A stretch of DNA of 27,404 nt from Oppiella nova (GCA_905397405.1 CAJPVJ010000355.1:1-27404); one strand, 5' to 3'; numbered from the stretch's first letter, positions 11,148-21,469 are shown. Translations and numbers: made by a program. The notes: generated by a model not told the origin, from the sequence alone.

Positions 11148-11150
<3 letters not shown>
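10639..11150 (+). repeat. Dispersed direct repeat B, copy 2
   Basis: Copy of 8403-8912. The offset is 2236 at the left and 2239 at the right because of one 3-bp insertion. It ends in a compound GA/GATA tract instead of the pure GA tract of copy 1. Confidence 0.97.

Positions 11151-11210
<60 letters not shown>
11142..11210 (+). repeat. Compound (GA)n-(GATA)7-(GA)n microsatellite
   Basis: A short GA run, then seven TAGA units (11151-11178), then a longer GA run with one AAA interruption. At the equivalent place in repeat B copy 1 the tract is pure GA, so the GATA block arose or was lost after duplication. Confidence 0.98.
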
Positions 11211-12343
11211 CTTAAAATGCTTTTAGGCTCTAATCGATTGTATACTTAAGTCTAGAAAATAAAATATAATTGCAATTTAGTTGCCATTTGTTTGCGTTAC
11301 GTATTATTACACCAAGAAATCTAATATTAATAATAAAATACATTAATTCGCAAACACTATGACTAACCCCTATCTCATCATAAAGTATTTATTGCCGTAA
11401 ATTATTTAACATCAAGTTAACTTGCTTCTCTGAATAAACGCTTAAATAAAGCATAAAATTATAGATAATTTAATACGTTTTATATAAGAGTATCTAATTA
11501 AGACAAATCATGTTTTTGACTTTGCTTAACATTACAGTAACGTATAAATTATATGTAAAATACAATCTCAAACGTAAGCCAATGATTGGTATTCAAAACT
11601 GATGGTAAGGTTTGAATTCATTTGAGAGTTAAGTATAAGTGAAGCGAAAGATGGGCTAAAAATATTTCACTTTTAAAAATTAATGTTACATTTATATTTC
11701 AGTTTAGTTGAGATAAATCTAATCAAATATCCCCTCATTTTCTTATTTTATATGAGAAATATTAATACAATAAATAAATTGAAACTAAAAATACTTATTC
11801 CGTGCATAAGATTACAGTTAACACAGAATATCACAGAATATATGAGAGTTTCTAATACAGTGTCGATTGAAACGCCGAAAAATGTGAAATGGATTTTTGG
11901 TTGAGTTAATAAAATTGCAAGTGTAACAAAACACTGGCTAAATATCGACCAAAAATGCCTCCTATTCCCATCCCTTTCCCATTCACTTATACCACTGACT
12001 ACTGATAACTCAAACCCAGAGATCTCTCGACTGAAAGTGAGAGTGGATTCAAATGTATCGCCGAAAGCGTTATTCACTTCACAATTCGTATCACTATTTC
12101 CACCGCAAAAAAACTACTGAATATTTTTGGCACAAATATATTACATATATATGATAGCGATGTTCATTACGCGAGGGGTAGGGGTGATGGTGGTGGTCAC
12201 ACATACACCAAACAAATTGAATGCACCATAAATAGGATACTTTGAAAACTAAACCAAAATTTCTATAATAATTACAATCAAAATGCTTTCATATAATGCA
12301 TGCATTTATTTAGTGCTATATTTATACACTTGATATACATTAG

Positions 12344-12537
12344 ATGGTAGGCCCACCCCGAATACCCCCTTTAATTTGCACATCTCCTGTGTATTATGTA
12401 ATACATACCGTATATATGGAGCGCATACTCCATGCCAGGGCTGGTAAGTGTGAGCCCCGGCAGGCAATTGATTGCATAGGAGATGTGTTTTCGTCGGGTG
12501 CTCTAACTCACAGTGATTTCCATCACCTCCTCATGTG
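12344..12537 (+). other. Possible exon ending at a 5' splice-donor consensus
   Basis: The frame is open from an ATG at 12344 to a stop immediately past 12537. It reads sensible-looking mixed residues (from about residue 30: RAGKCEPRQAIDCIGDVF, then SSGALTHSDFHHLLM). The sequence continues GTAAGG at 12538, a good donor match. A second donor consensus, GGTAAGTG, lies inside at about 12444. The stretch is clearly richer in G+C than its surroundings. I do not recognise the peptide, and no convincing partner exon or acceptor is evident. The palindrome ATGGAG-CGCATA-CTCCAT (about 12416-12433) lies within it. Chance remains a serious alternative. Confidence 0.2.
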
Positions 12538-13317
12538 GTAAGGCATCTGTACTTTCAATCTGTCCATTGAACGCATTGTCACCAGAATTGTCACTAAATT
12601 AGTATATTTTATGACAAATATTCAAATCATATGATTTGGAAACTTCACGAAATTTACTGCTAAATGTTACCCAAAAAACCATAAAATAATTGTTTTTTAT
12701 ATGTTGTGTGACTTACGCTACAGACTATGATTTGTTTATGTAGTTTAATAACGAATTAATAAATTATTTACTGATTATTCAATTTGTTTGTACTTTTCAT
12801 CTCTCATAGACTGAATAATTGGCTGAAAAAGCATATTTTCACGACTGAACTCCGATTACACTGTTAAGTATTTGGTGAAAATCCTGTGCAAATCCTATCG
12901 GCACCGGTATATTCAACACAAAAGGCAAACAAAATACTACAGAATCTGTTCAAACAATTCTTATACTACTTATAACTATTCCCTCAAAAACTCAAGACTT
13001 TTTTGTGCCGCATATTTCTAATGTGAGTGCGAATGAAAATATTTATACATAAATATAAATAAACATAAACTTGAACTTCAATACAAAAAAGTAAAAATAC
13101 ATTTTTGTGAAATATACTTATTTCTGAACAAAATACAAAATTTTATGTTCAAGTGAACAGTGAATAAAATATTAAGATTTAATAAATTTCTTACTATTTT
13201 ATTTGTAACTCATTTTTTGTGACATAAGTAATTAAATCGTGGAAAACAATTTTTATTTGCTTTATACGTGTATGTGTTGTGTGTATATTGTCTACAAAAA
13301 TATATATACAATCATAA

Positions 13318-13402
13318 TATAAAGACATAATTGACTTAACAATCAAGATATTCAACACAAACATCACGAGCACCGACACTACCAGTCCTATCCGAGTGAC
13401 AG
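13318..13402 (+). other. Weak exon-like stretch ending in G|GTAAGC
   Basis: The frame is open from just after a stop at 13315 and reads IKIFNTNITSTDTTSPIRV near its end. It runs into CAG|GTAAGC at 13400-13408, a near-ideal 5' splice donor. The acceptor side is poor, with no polypyrimidine tract. The opposite strand is also open here (13194-13502) as a hydrophobic AT-rich frame. It is too short to judge. Confidence 0.12.
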
Positions 13403-13669
13403 GTAAGCCGAGAATATTTTGCGTATATTTTACGTTAAATTTATTGCTATTTTTATTTTTACATTTGAATATAACATTCAAAGATTTTATTTCATAAAAC
13501 AATTATATACTAAAAGCATTTTAAGCAATTATTTTTTGTTTGAATGTCTTAATAATGACATTTGACTTAACAAGTCTCATAATCTCTACTTTAAATAGTC
13601 AACTGTCCCCTTATGTAACTCCCTGTCCCCCACCATACATATCCTCTGTCTGTCATATAAGTTGACTCG

Positions 13670-13986
13670 TATTTCCGATTACTATTAAAATGACATTAAA
13701 TTATAATATAAAGGGATCTCTGTATCAAAGACTTTAATTGCAATGCATTTGTTTTAATAATTTAGACATTATTTAGATTATCTTAACGTCCATGTTAATA
13801 TATAAAAGTTTATATAAATTAATAAATATATAAATAAAAAGCGATTAAAAAGCTTTTTATACGAAAACTCATAGCTTTTTCAGTCACTAATCTGTTTCTG
13901 TAGGACCAGAGGCTATGAACACATTTGTTATCCACAGGTCTTATAGTATTATATCAAATGATATTTATTATGAGTTTAAAGTCAGC
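13670..13986 (+). repeat. Tandem duplication C, unit 1 (317 bp)
   Basis: It runs from TATTTCCGATTAC to AAAGTCAGC and is followed immediately by unit 2. The sequence is AT-rich with no open frame. Confidence 0.98.
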
Positions 13987-14307
13987 TATTTCCGATTACT
14001 ATTAAAATGACATTAAATTATAATATAAAGGGATCTCTGTATCAAAGACTTTAATTGCAATGCATTTGTTTTAATAATTTAGACATTATTCAGATTATCT
14101 TAACGTCCATGTTAAATCATATATAAAAGTTTATATAAATTAATAAATATATAAATAAAAAGCGATTAAAAAGCTTTTTATACGAAAACTCATAGCTTTT
14201 TCAGTCACTAATCTGTTTCTGTAGGACCAGAGGCTATGAACACATTTGTTATCCACAGGTCTTATAGTATTATATCAAATGATATTTATTATGAGTTTAA
14301 AGTCAGC
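13987..14307 (+). repeat. Tandem duplication C, unit 2 (321 bp)
   Basis: Head-to-tail copy of 13670-13986. It differs by a 4-bp insertion (ATCA, near 14116) and a single base in the ATTATTTAG/ATTATTCAG word. There is no microsatellite at the junction, unlike most other duplications in the window. Confidence 0.98.
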
Positions 14308-15259
14308 AAAAAATGTAACAATTTTTTGTTGTCTCTCTCTATTAAGCCATAGATTTTTATTTGAGAAACATTTTGCTTATTATAAGTGAAAAACACTCTC
14401 ATCTCATAGGAGTTACTGTAATATCGTCTAAAAAATTAATGTAAAATACTTTTTCGCCTCAAATATAATCTCTGAGTACTTAGTATTTCATTTTGGCTGT
14501 TAATTAGTATTGTCTCACATCCCAGTCCTCCTCAGCACCGGGAGATAAATGAGAGCTAAAAATAAAAACTCATAGAGAGACTGGGGTTTAGGGTTTCGGT
14601 CCATACAACCAGTCTATTAGTATTAAGAGGTTTTCACATTATTTTTCAAAATTGAAAATTAATTTCATTAAAACAAAACTCCAAATAAGTTTTTGGTGTG
14701 TATTTTGCAACTGGGAAATTAAATTACTTTATTTTTGTGGTGTGTATGTGAAAAGTCTTATTAGAAAAAGTTTTTTGATATTTTCGGTTATAATCACATC
14801 CTTTTTGAAATGTGTTTTTCTCGGAGTTAAGTCTACACTGTATTCACACATTAATTCTGATGGCATTTAATATGACATTAATATCGGGTGTAATGTTTGT
14901 TATAAAGTTTTAATCCCAAATACTTTTTATATAACTTAATCTATTAATAACTAAATAACTTAATAATGTGTACTGTAATTGCAACTTGTGTACAGGTTTT
15001 ATAAATTGACAAAAAAATTTAATTAGATCTACAAAAGTATAGTAACTTTTTTATACAGTGTTATGAATATGTCGTTCAGTATACCGTGTACTGAATACAA
15101 GTGCCATATGTTTGTAAACAATATATTGAGTCTAACTTTTACAGAGGTATTCTCAAAGGGAGAAAGAAAATCAATTTTTATGACTAAAACAAAAGTTTTT
15201 TCTTATGTTTCAAAAATATGTTTCTGAATCAATATTTTTGAGTTATATTTTATATTTAC

Positions 15260-15309
15260 GAGAGAGAGAGAGAGAGAGAGAGAGTGAGAGAGTGAGAGTG
15301 AGAGAGAGA
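15260..15309 (+). repeat. (GA)n microsatellite with GTGA variants
   Basis: A perfect GA run to 15284 is followed by GTGAGAGAGTGAGAGTG-type imperfect repeats, resembling the degenerate part of the tract at 1781-1800. Confidence 0.97.
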
Positions 15310-15605
15310 AATTTAATAATAAAAAAGTTTTCTATTATGAGTCCAATACAGTCCACCTGTCGTTTGCCTCACAAATCGTGTTTAGTATATGACTGCACTG
15401 TATGTATGCTAACTGTACTCCTCCAACATCCACATCCCTAGCCTCCCATCCCTCCTATTACTGCTCCACTCTATTCCCTATCAAAGGTGAGATTATCGCC
15501 CAATTTCTCCCTACCCGTCCCCTCTCACCAGCAAATACTGTTAAATTTTATTAACAATTTTCACTATCACTGCATTTATTGCATATCTATGGGCGCAGTC
15601 TATGG

Positions 15606-15625
15606 CACATACCGTATACTGTATG
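15606..15625. repeat. Small hairpin
   Basis: ACATAC, an 8-nt loop, then GTATGT: a perfect 6-bp stem beside a GTATAC-rich word. The functional weight is low. Confidence 0.6.
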
Positions 15626-16045
15626 TCACAGATGCTGTCCATTATTATTAATATTATTAAGCGACGAAAATTTGTAAGAATTTTCTCGTATACTAACGGT
15701 GCCGTATCGGTGCCCTTTCCTATCTGTGTGCCTGTCATATACCACCCCCTCATTGACGACAGTTTATTGTAATGTTTGCGACACTAAAATCATCAAAACT
15801 TTTCGACACATTTGTCGTCGCAATTCACTTAATACTCGTATGCGATGTGTTTGCAGTAAATATGAAAGTTTTAGGCATTCAGTGCATCCATTACTGAACT
15901 CCAAGTGCTCACTGGATGTAGTGTTTTGTCTGTAAAAACTTATTACAAATATTTTACTCTCACTTTTGCTATTAGTGTCTAAATTTGTAATAATAATAAT
16001 AATTTTCTGTCGTCTGTCTCCATAATATAGTAAAACTTTTCGGAG

Positions 16046-16071
16046 TCTCTCTCTCTCTCTCTCTCTCTCTC
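16046..16071 (+). repeat. (CT)n microsatellite
   Basis: Uninterrupted 26-nt TC tract. Confidence 0.99.
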
Positions 16072-16617
16072 GCATCAAAGTTACAGAGAGTATGAAGACT
16101 TATAAATGAAATGTTATTTCTATTTCCTATTGTATTCGTGAAACAGATGTAATGCAAAACACATTTTCATCTCTCAATAACTAAAACTAAAATTTCCAAA
16201 TGCTTTGAAAACATAGAAAACTATTTTTAATCCCTTTTCCGGACTTCATATCCAATCATTGGCACAACAAATGCAAAAGTTTTTGATATTAAAAACTTTC
16301 TACCCATAAACTCATCATACGATTACATATTATATTTGGATCTCTAATCATATAAACATCTGAGCCTTTGTTTTATGAGATAAAGTGGTTAAAGATTTTT
16401 TTAGGTGTAAAACTCGCATTCAATTTAAACTCATGCCTAATGTCTATGTTTTTTGTGTGAATATAACGTATAATTCAAACAAGTTTTTCGCTCACTTTTA
16501 CTCCTCAATAGTTTCTTAACATTATATTTAAGTCTCAAAAAAGGGAACTCATATTATGCTCGAAGGCATGGCTTTGTTTCACTATTCAATGGCAATAGTT
16601 TTATACACTTTTCAGTC

Positions 16618-16618
<1 letters not shown>

Positions 16619-16658
<40 letters not shown>
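16619..16658 (+). repeat. (CT)n microsatellite
   Basis: Uninterrupted 40-nt TC tract. Confidence 0.99.
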
Positions 16659-16665
<7 letters not shown>

Positions 16666-17129
16666 TCCATACTCTCTTTTGATATAAACGTCTGATTCAT
16701 AGCTATTGTTATATCACTGAAAGAATATATATTTTATTTTGAAACACATTTGAGTTTTCACTTCAAAAACCAATACACAGTGTGTGTTGTATTCAATGAG
16801 ATTCCTATTGAAAAGTCTTATTATATCATAAAAATATAGCCAACAGTATAGCACTCGCGGAGAGAATTGTGTAAATAAAATAGACTTTATATAATATTTT
16901 TGAGCGTATGGTGTGGGGTAATGCTCGCAATCAGCGGGGTTAGTTATTGGAAACTTGCTATTTGTTTAGTGAATAATAGTATTGGAAATTTTCGGGAAAA
17001 CTCCGGGAGGATAGGGAGCCACGAATTTTTTATATTTATAAAATGGCAACAAATGAATAGTACGTGTGCTGTGAATCAATCAATTATTATACCTTTTTCT
17101 ATAACTTGTAAAAAAGTAATTCATTTAAA

Positions 17130-17132
<3 letters not shown>

Positions 17133-17164
<32 letters not shown>

Positions 17165-17189
17165 ACTTTTCTTTCTCTCTCTCTCTCTC
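17133..17189. repeat. Facing (GA)n and (CT)n tracts
   Basis: A 30-nt GA run (17133-17162) is followed after 11 bp by a 16-nt CT run (17174-17189). The two can base-pair into a hairpin with a short loop. Confidence 0.98.
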
Positions 17190-18340
17190 ACATGAAAACC
17201 GACAAATATTTCCGAGAATTTCTCGAAATATATTTATTATAAAAGTGTAGAAATTATTTTTAAATTCAAAACACTTTTTTGTGAACAAAATTCTTTATTT
17301 TTTTCTTTCATTTCTACTTAAAAGCAATTAATTCATGAAAATTTTGTGCATTTAATGCAATTATACTATTTATTGAAGACGACGACTGTCTTAAGAATTG
17401 TGTGTTATTTATGAAGACTTATACAGAAAGTCATGATTTTTTGAATTCAATAATTTTTGTGCTAATCTTTACATAAAATAACTATACTTTTGACAAAATT
17501 CTAGGAATTGTGTCGAATATACTAAACGAAACCCTAAAAGAAATATATATTTATTTTTTCTCAACAAAAATGAAAGTATTTTTCTCTTAAAGAGAAACCA
17601 AATTATGTTTTTTCGTTATTTGAAAGCAAACTATTATTTAATTTATTAAAAGATCTGCACTTTTCTCGGAAAAAATGACTCCAAAAATATAAAGATTTCT
17701 GAAAACTAGTGAGTCGTGTCTAAAAACATTGCGAGAAATGCTTTTTTACCCCAAAAATTAATTATTTATATTCAATGTTCAGTGCAAACGGATTTAAAAT
17801 TCAATACAATATTGAGTTTCTTATTAACATAACATAGGGTTTGGGATTCGGTTGCCTATTGTCTATAAATAGCAATATTGCGAAAACCTTACAATTAAAT
17901 ATTTATTATGTTTGAGTAAAAATGAACTCAATTTATATCGTATTAACAAGTTATCGATTGGTATTAAATATATAAATCTCTACTTATTTATATATTTAAT
18001 TGTTTTAACTATATTTTGTTAAAATACAAACTTAAAACTATTTAATTAGTATTCTAGTACGGTTTACTATACAAATATTTTTAATTAATACATTTCAACA
18101 TTATTTAGCAATTTATTCATTTATAGCTAACGTATGAATAATAAAATATTGTCAAGTATTTGGGTGTGAGTGCTAAGGGGAAAGGGAGGCAAAAAACAGT
18201 ACAAAGAATTTTTCAATTAAGTCACATAACAATCAATGAAAAAAATTTTTCTTCAAAGTTAAAAATAATGTGTATTTTTGTGGCGGTTTTGTAGCGCCGA
18301 CTATAAGACTCATACCATTCAATGAACTTAAACTTATGGC

Positions 18341-18465
18341 CACCAAAGCACCAGAAAAAGCTGCCGTTCCCCTCGCAAAGTGAAAGTTATTTATTTGTAA
18401 TTCACGTCTACTTTTCGTATATAATGTCTGAAAGAATTTCTGTTGAAATCCTTTTTCCTCTCAAT
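18341..18465 (+). repeat. Perfect 125-bp inverted repeat, left arm
   Basis: Every base of this arm matches the reverse complement of 18707-18831 (125/125 by hand). It contains TGCCGTTCCCC, one of the GGAACGG-type patches. The spacer 18466-18706 is 241 bp and contains the CT tract and inverted unit E. Full identity implies a recent event, gene conversion between arms, or an assembly error. Confidence 0.98.
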
Positions 18466-18568
18466 TATTCTTTAAGAGGTATTTATTTTTATTGTCTTGT
18501 CTTCAGAGTCAATGGAAATGTTGGAAAACGTATTGAAAAAACTTATTGAATGTCAGCTAAACCTTCAA

Positions 18569-18572
<4 letters not shown>

Positions 18573-18607
<35 letters not shown>
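18573..18607 (+). repeat. (CT)n microsatellite at a rearrangement junction
   Basis: Uninterrupted 35-nt tract that directly precedes inverted unit E. Confidence 0.99.
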
Positions 18608-18612
<5 letters not shown>

Positions 18613-18707
18613 TTTATTTTACTTTCTCTCTCCCTTTAATGAAATGTCTATTTTATATGTCAACCAATTCTTTGTCGGAAATTAATCCTTTGATTCAATT
18701 TGATTCA
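18607..18707 (-). repeat. Unit E, inverted copy (101 bp)
   Basis: Reverse complement of 19256-19356 with no mismatch seen. It lies between the CT tract and the right arm of the 125-bp inverted repeat and shares its last base with that arm. Confidence 0.97.
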
Positions 18708-18831
18708 TTGAGAGGAAAAAGGATTTCAACAGAAATTCTTTCAGACATTATATACGAAAAGTAGACGTGAATTACAAATAAATAACTTTCACTTTGCGAG
18801 GGGAACGGCAGCTTTTTCTGGTGCTTTGGTG
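18707..18831 (-). repeat. Perfect 125-bp inverted repeat, right arm
   Basis: Reverse complement of 18341-18465. It begins exactly where inverted unit E ends, so two inverted patches with different sources abut. Confidence 0.98.
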
Positions 18832-19255
18832 CCCTTTGTATACACATTGTATGAATACTTAAAAATTCCGATGAATTATGTATTATTGTATTAAATAATT
18901 ATGTTTTGTGTGAAAATATTTTCTTAGAAACAAATATTTAGTCATATATTTTCAAAACATAACTATACTTTTTGTTGTAAATATTTTCTGATTACTTTTA
19001 GCTAAATCCGATTTCTAATGCAAATATACTTCACATTTATTTTATTGCATTAATTAGCGTAGCGTATAATGAAATTGTTTTAACTTTTGATATTTTTATA
19101 CTAATATAATCTGCAAATAGTATTCACAACTGATTGTTCAGGCAACACAGCAAAAATATAATAAGATTTCTGCTAATTATAGCGGAATAATAATAATAAA
19201 ATAAATTTTTATTTAATTTGACATAACTTTTAATGAATGCAAACATATTAAGGAG
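18832..19255. other. AT-rich spacer
   Basis: Nothing is recognisable here. It separates the inverted-patch junction from the two direct copies of unit E. Confidence 0.7.
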
Positions 19256-19354
19256 TGAATCAAATTGAATCAAAGGATTAATTTCCGACAAAGAATTGGT
19301 TGACATATAAAATAGACATTTCATTAAAGGGAGAGAGAAAGTAAAATAAAATTA

Positions 19355-19356
<2 letters not shown>
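19256..19356 (+). repeat. Unit E, direct copy 1 (101 bp)
   Basis: First of two head-to-tail copies with a 128-bp period when the GA tract is included. It begins TGAATCAAATTG and ends TTACA at the GA tract. Confidence 0.98.

Positions 19357-19386
<30 letters not shown>
19357..19386 (+). repeat. (GA)n microsatellite between unit E copies
   Basis: GA tract with one GGG interruption that joins the two tandem E copies. Confidence 0.98.
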
Positions 19387-19387
<1 letters not shown>

Positions 19388-19478
19388 TCAAATTGAATCA
19401 AAGGATTAATTTCCGACAAAGAATTGGTTGACATATAAAATAGACATTTCATTAAAGGGAGAGAGAAAGTAAAATAAA

Positions 19479-19484
<6 letters not shown>
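19385..19484 (+). repeat. Unit E, direct copy 2
   Basis: Identical to copy 1 by hand comparison. It starts inside the end of the preceding GA tract and is followed by its own GA tract. Confidence 0.98.

Positions 19485-19511
<27 letters not shown>
19485..19511 (+). repeat. (GA)n microsatellite
   Basis: Uninterrupted 27-nt tract. Unrelated sequence follows. Confidence 0.98.
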
Positions 19512-20221
19512 CCAAATCCCTTTAAATAGTAAGTACTGATGGGTTTGAAAGTCAGTCCAAAAATCTAATTATAAGAATCCCTTATATTTTTTAAATTATC
19601 TGTTTTTCGTCAGTAAATCCTTTTGGCATTTCTTTTCATTATATTCACACAAATTATAGCACAAAATGAGTGCAGAATTAAGAGGTGTAGCCATGGGTTT
19701 GATCTCTTATATTGTATTTTCTCAGAAAATATTTTGTAATAATATTTGAGTTTTTTATGCAAACATTGATTTTTATTTATAGATAAGTAGATTATAAATA
19801 CATTAAAGAATTTTTTATAATACAAAGTTAAGTAAATAATTAAAAACTCATTTATTTAGACAAAAAGGGATCCGGGGAGAATTAAGTCACATATGCACTA
19901 ATAGACTATAATTTTACTATATTTCATATATAGTTTAGTCTATGAAATAGTGTATTGAAAAATATATTTTTGTATTTTTCTTAAACATAATGTACAGCAA
20001 ATCGATACAACTGTTTATATAACAAAATAAATCTATTTTTATACCAAAATATTAAGTCAACCATAAAGTGAAAGGTATATAAAAAGGATATATATTTGCA
20101 TAAAAATCAGACATAACTACAAAAGTCACCCAAAAATATATAATACTTTTTTAATATCTTTTAAAAAAGACATTTATTTTCTTGCGATTGTCACACAACT
20201 GTCCGCCCGTTCCTTACAGTT

Positions 20222-20329
20222 AGTGAGCCCTCCGACGACACACGCCTTTCCCCACCAATTGGTGTGACAAATGTGTGCCAACAAAAAATTGAGGGCAAAA
20301 TATTTGGACAATTGAATTATTATCGCTAA
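20222..20329 (+). other. Weak terminal-exon-like open stretch
   Basis: A frame of about 35 codons ending in TAA reads SEPSDDTRLSPPIGVTN, then VCQQKIEGKIFGQLNYYR. It follows a pyrimidine-rich stretch and an AG that could act as a 3' splice acceptor. It is richer in G+C than its flanks. I recognise no domain. The same stretch contains a 12-bp palindrome and a GGAACGG-type patch on the other strand, so regulatory or chance explanations are equally possible. Confidence 0.12.
20253..20264. repeat. Perfect 12-bp palindrome
   Basis: CACCAATTGGTG, self-complementary, inside a G+C-richer patch of AT-rich DNA. It is a possible dimeric binding site; the inference is weak. Confidence 0.6.
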
Positions 20330-20961
20330 AATGAACCCTTTTATACACTATTTTTCACAAAAAAAATTTATTCACTTTTTATAACCCAATATTATTACTG
20401 AAACTTTATATCATAGTCAGTGATCCAGCAGTTTGTACGACACAACTGGCAAATAATCTCCTTGATAATACAGTAGTGTCAGTGTATACCAAAATATATA
20501 CCATGTATAGATTAAAATATAAAAAGTCTGTACATTAATGACAATAGTGTTAACTCTATGGCATGTGTTGATTACCAGAGTCTATAGTTAAGGGGAATAA
20601 TGGGTAGCATTGGGTCGCAAAGTGTTATGATTTGAGATTAATCTTTATTTTACTCGTTATTATATTTGTGTTTAAAAAATATATTTATCTTTTGTGTGCC
20701 TATTGTTGGCTCACTTTTCAAGTCCTACTATCCCTTCTGTGCGAAAGCACCGTTAGATATCTTTGTGTGTATGGTATGCCATATAGTGTACAGTAAATGT
20801 GTACCCAATTAGCGCATTCATACGTAAAACTATTGTCGTTATATAACTCATACATACAATCCTATCCCTCCTAAGAGAGTACATATGAGAACCTACCAGT
20901 GCTCTGAAGTTAACTGATAAATAAGTTGAGATCACAAATTATTAACAATTTTTATATTACT

Positions 20962-20965
<4 letters not shown>

Positions 20966-20992
<27 letters not shown>
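20966..20992 (+). repeat. (GA)n microsatellite
   Basis: Uninterrupted 27-nt tract. Confidence 0.99.
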
Positions 20993-21434
20993 CTATGTAT
21001 TTTCACATAACAATTGGAAATATAATACTGATATCCGGGAGAAAAGTTTTATATCAATTGTATGCCACAAATGTGTGAATTGATTAGCCTTTCCACTGGC
21101 GGTAGGGTATGGGGTATGCGTTGGACGGATAGGGGTTAGGCTTGACTTTGCATTTGATTAATCGCTTATGACTTCACTCTCTCTCAATCCAACAGCTCAT
21201 TGAAAATGATTTGAATGACATTTTTGAATAATACAAAAGTGAATGATTGTGAGAAACATTGATATTATGAAATCAAAATTGATTTTTAATTTTTAAAATT
21301 CTCTTATCTATAATTAGAATTTTTTATATTTATAAGTATTAATAATTTTTTTTCGTACAGATATTATTTATCAATTGAAGTTTGATTTTGAAAACAAAAT
21401 ATATATCAAAATACTATTACTATCAATGACTCAC

Positions 21435-21438
<4 letters not shown>

Positions 21439-21469
<31 letters not shown>
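21439..21469 (+). repeat. (CT)n microsatellite
   Basis: TC tract of about 31 nt, preceded by TCACTCAC variants. Confidence 0.99.

Larger units (their letters stand above)
11211..13669. other. AT-rich region with a locally more G+C-rich core
   Basis: This stretch has no GA/CT tract. The part near 11.94-12.08 kb and 12.17-12.54 kb is visibly richer in G+C than its flanks. It includes C-rich patches at 11960-11980 and 12353-12370 and G-rich runs at 12174-12197. Two exon-like stretches are listed separately. A minus-strand 109-codon frame at 11748-12077 has a hydrophobic AT-rich C-terminal half and no recognisable domain. Confidence 0.6.
14308..18340. other. AT-rich region without a recognisable gene
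   Basis: It holds GA/CT tracts at 15260-15309, 16046-16071, 16619-16658 and 17133-17189. G/C-rich patches lie at 14518-14545, 15436-15530 and 18174-18190, and there is a small hairpin at 15606-15625. The open frames here (60-104 codons) are microsatellite-driven or AT-rich and show no known domain. Confidence 0.7.

Noticed and set aside
11748-12077. Minus-strand 109-codon frame with a plausible N-terminal half
   Set aside because: The C-terminal half is hydrophobic AT-rich sequence, there is no recognisable domain or splice signal, and the plus strand is also open over part of it.
13194-13502. Minus-strand 102-codon frame with a hydrophobic segment
   Set aside because: The hydrophobicity follows from AT-rich codons. 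No homology is recognised, and the overlapping plus strand has the better splice-donor signal.
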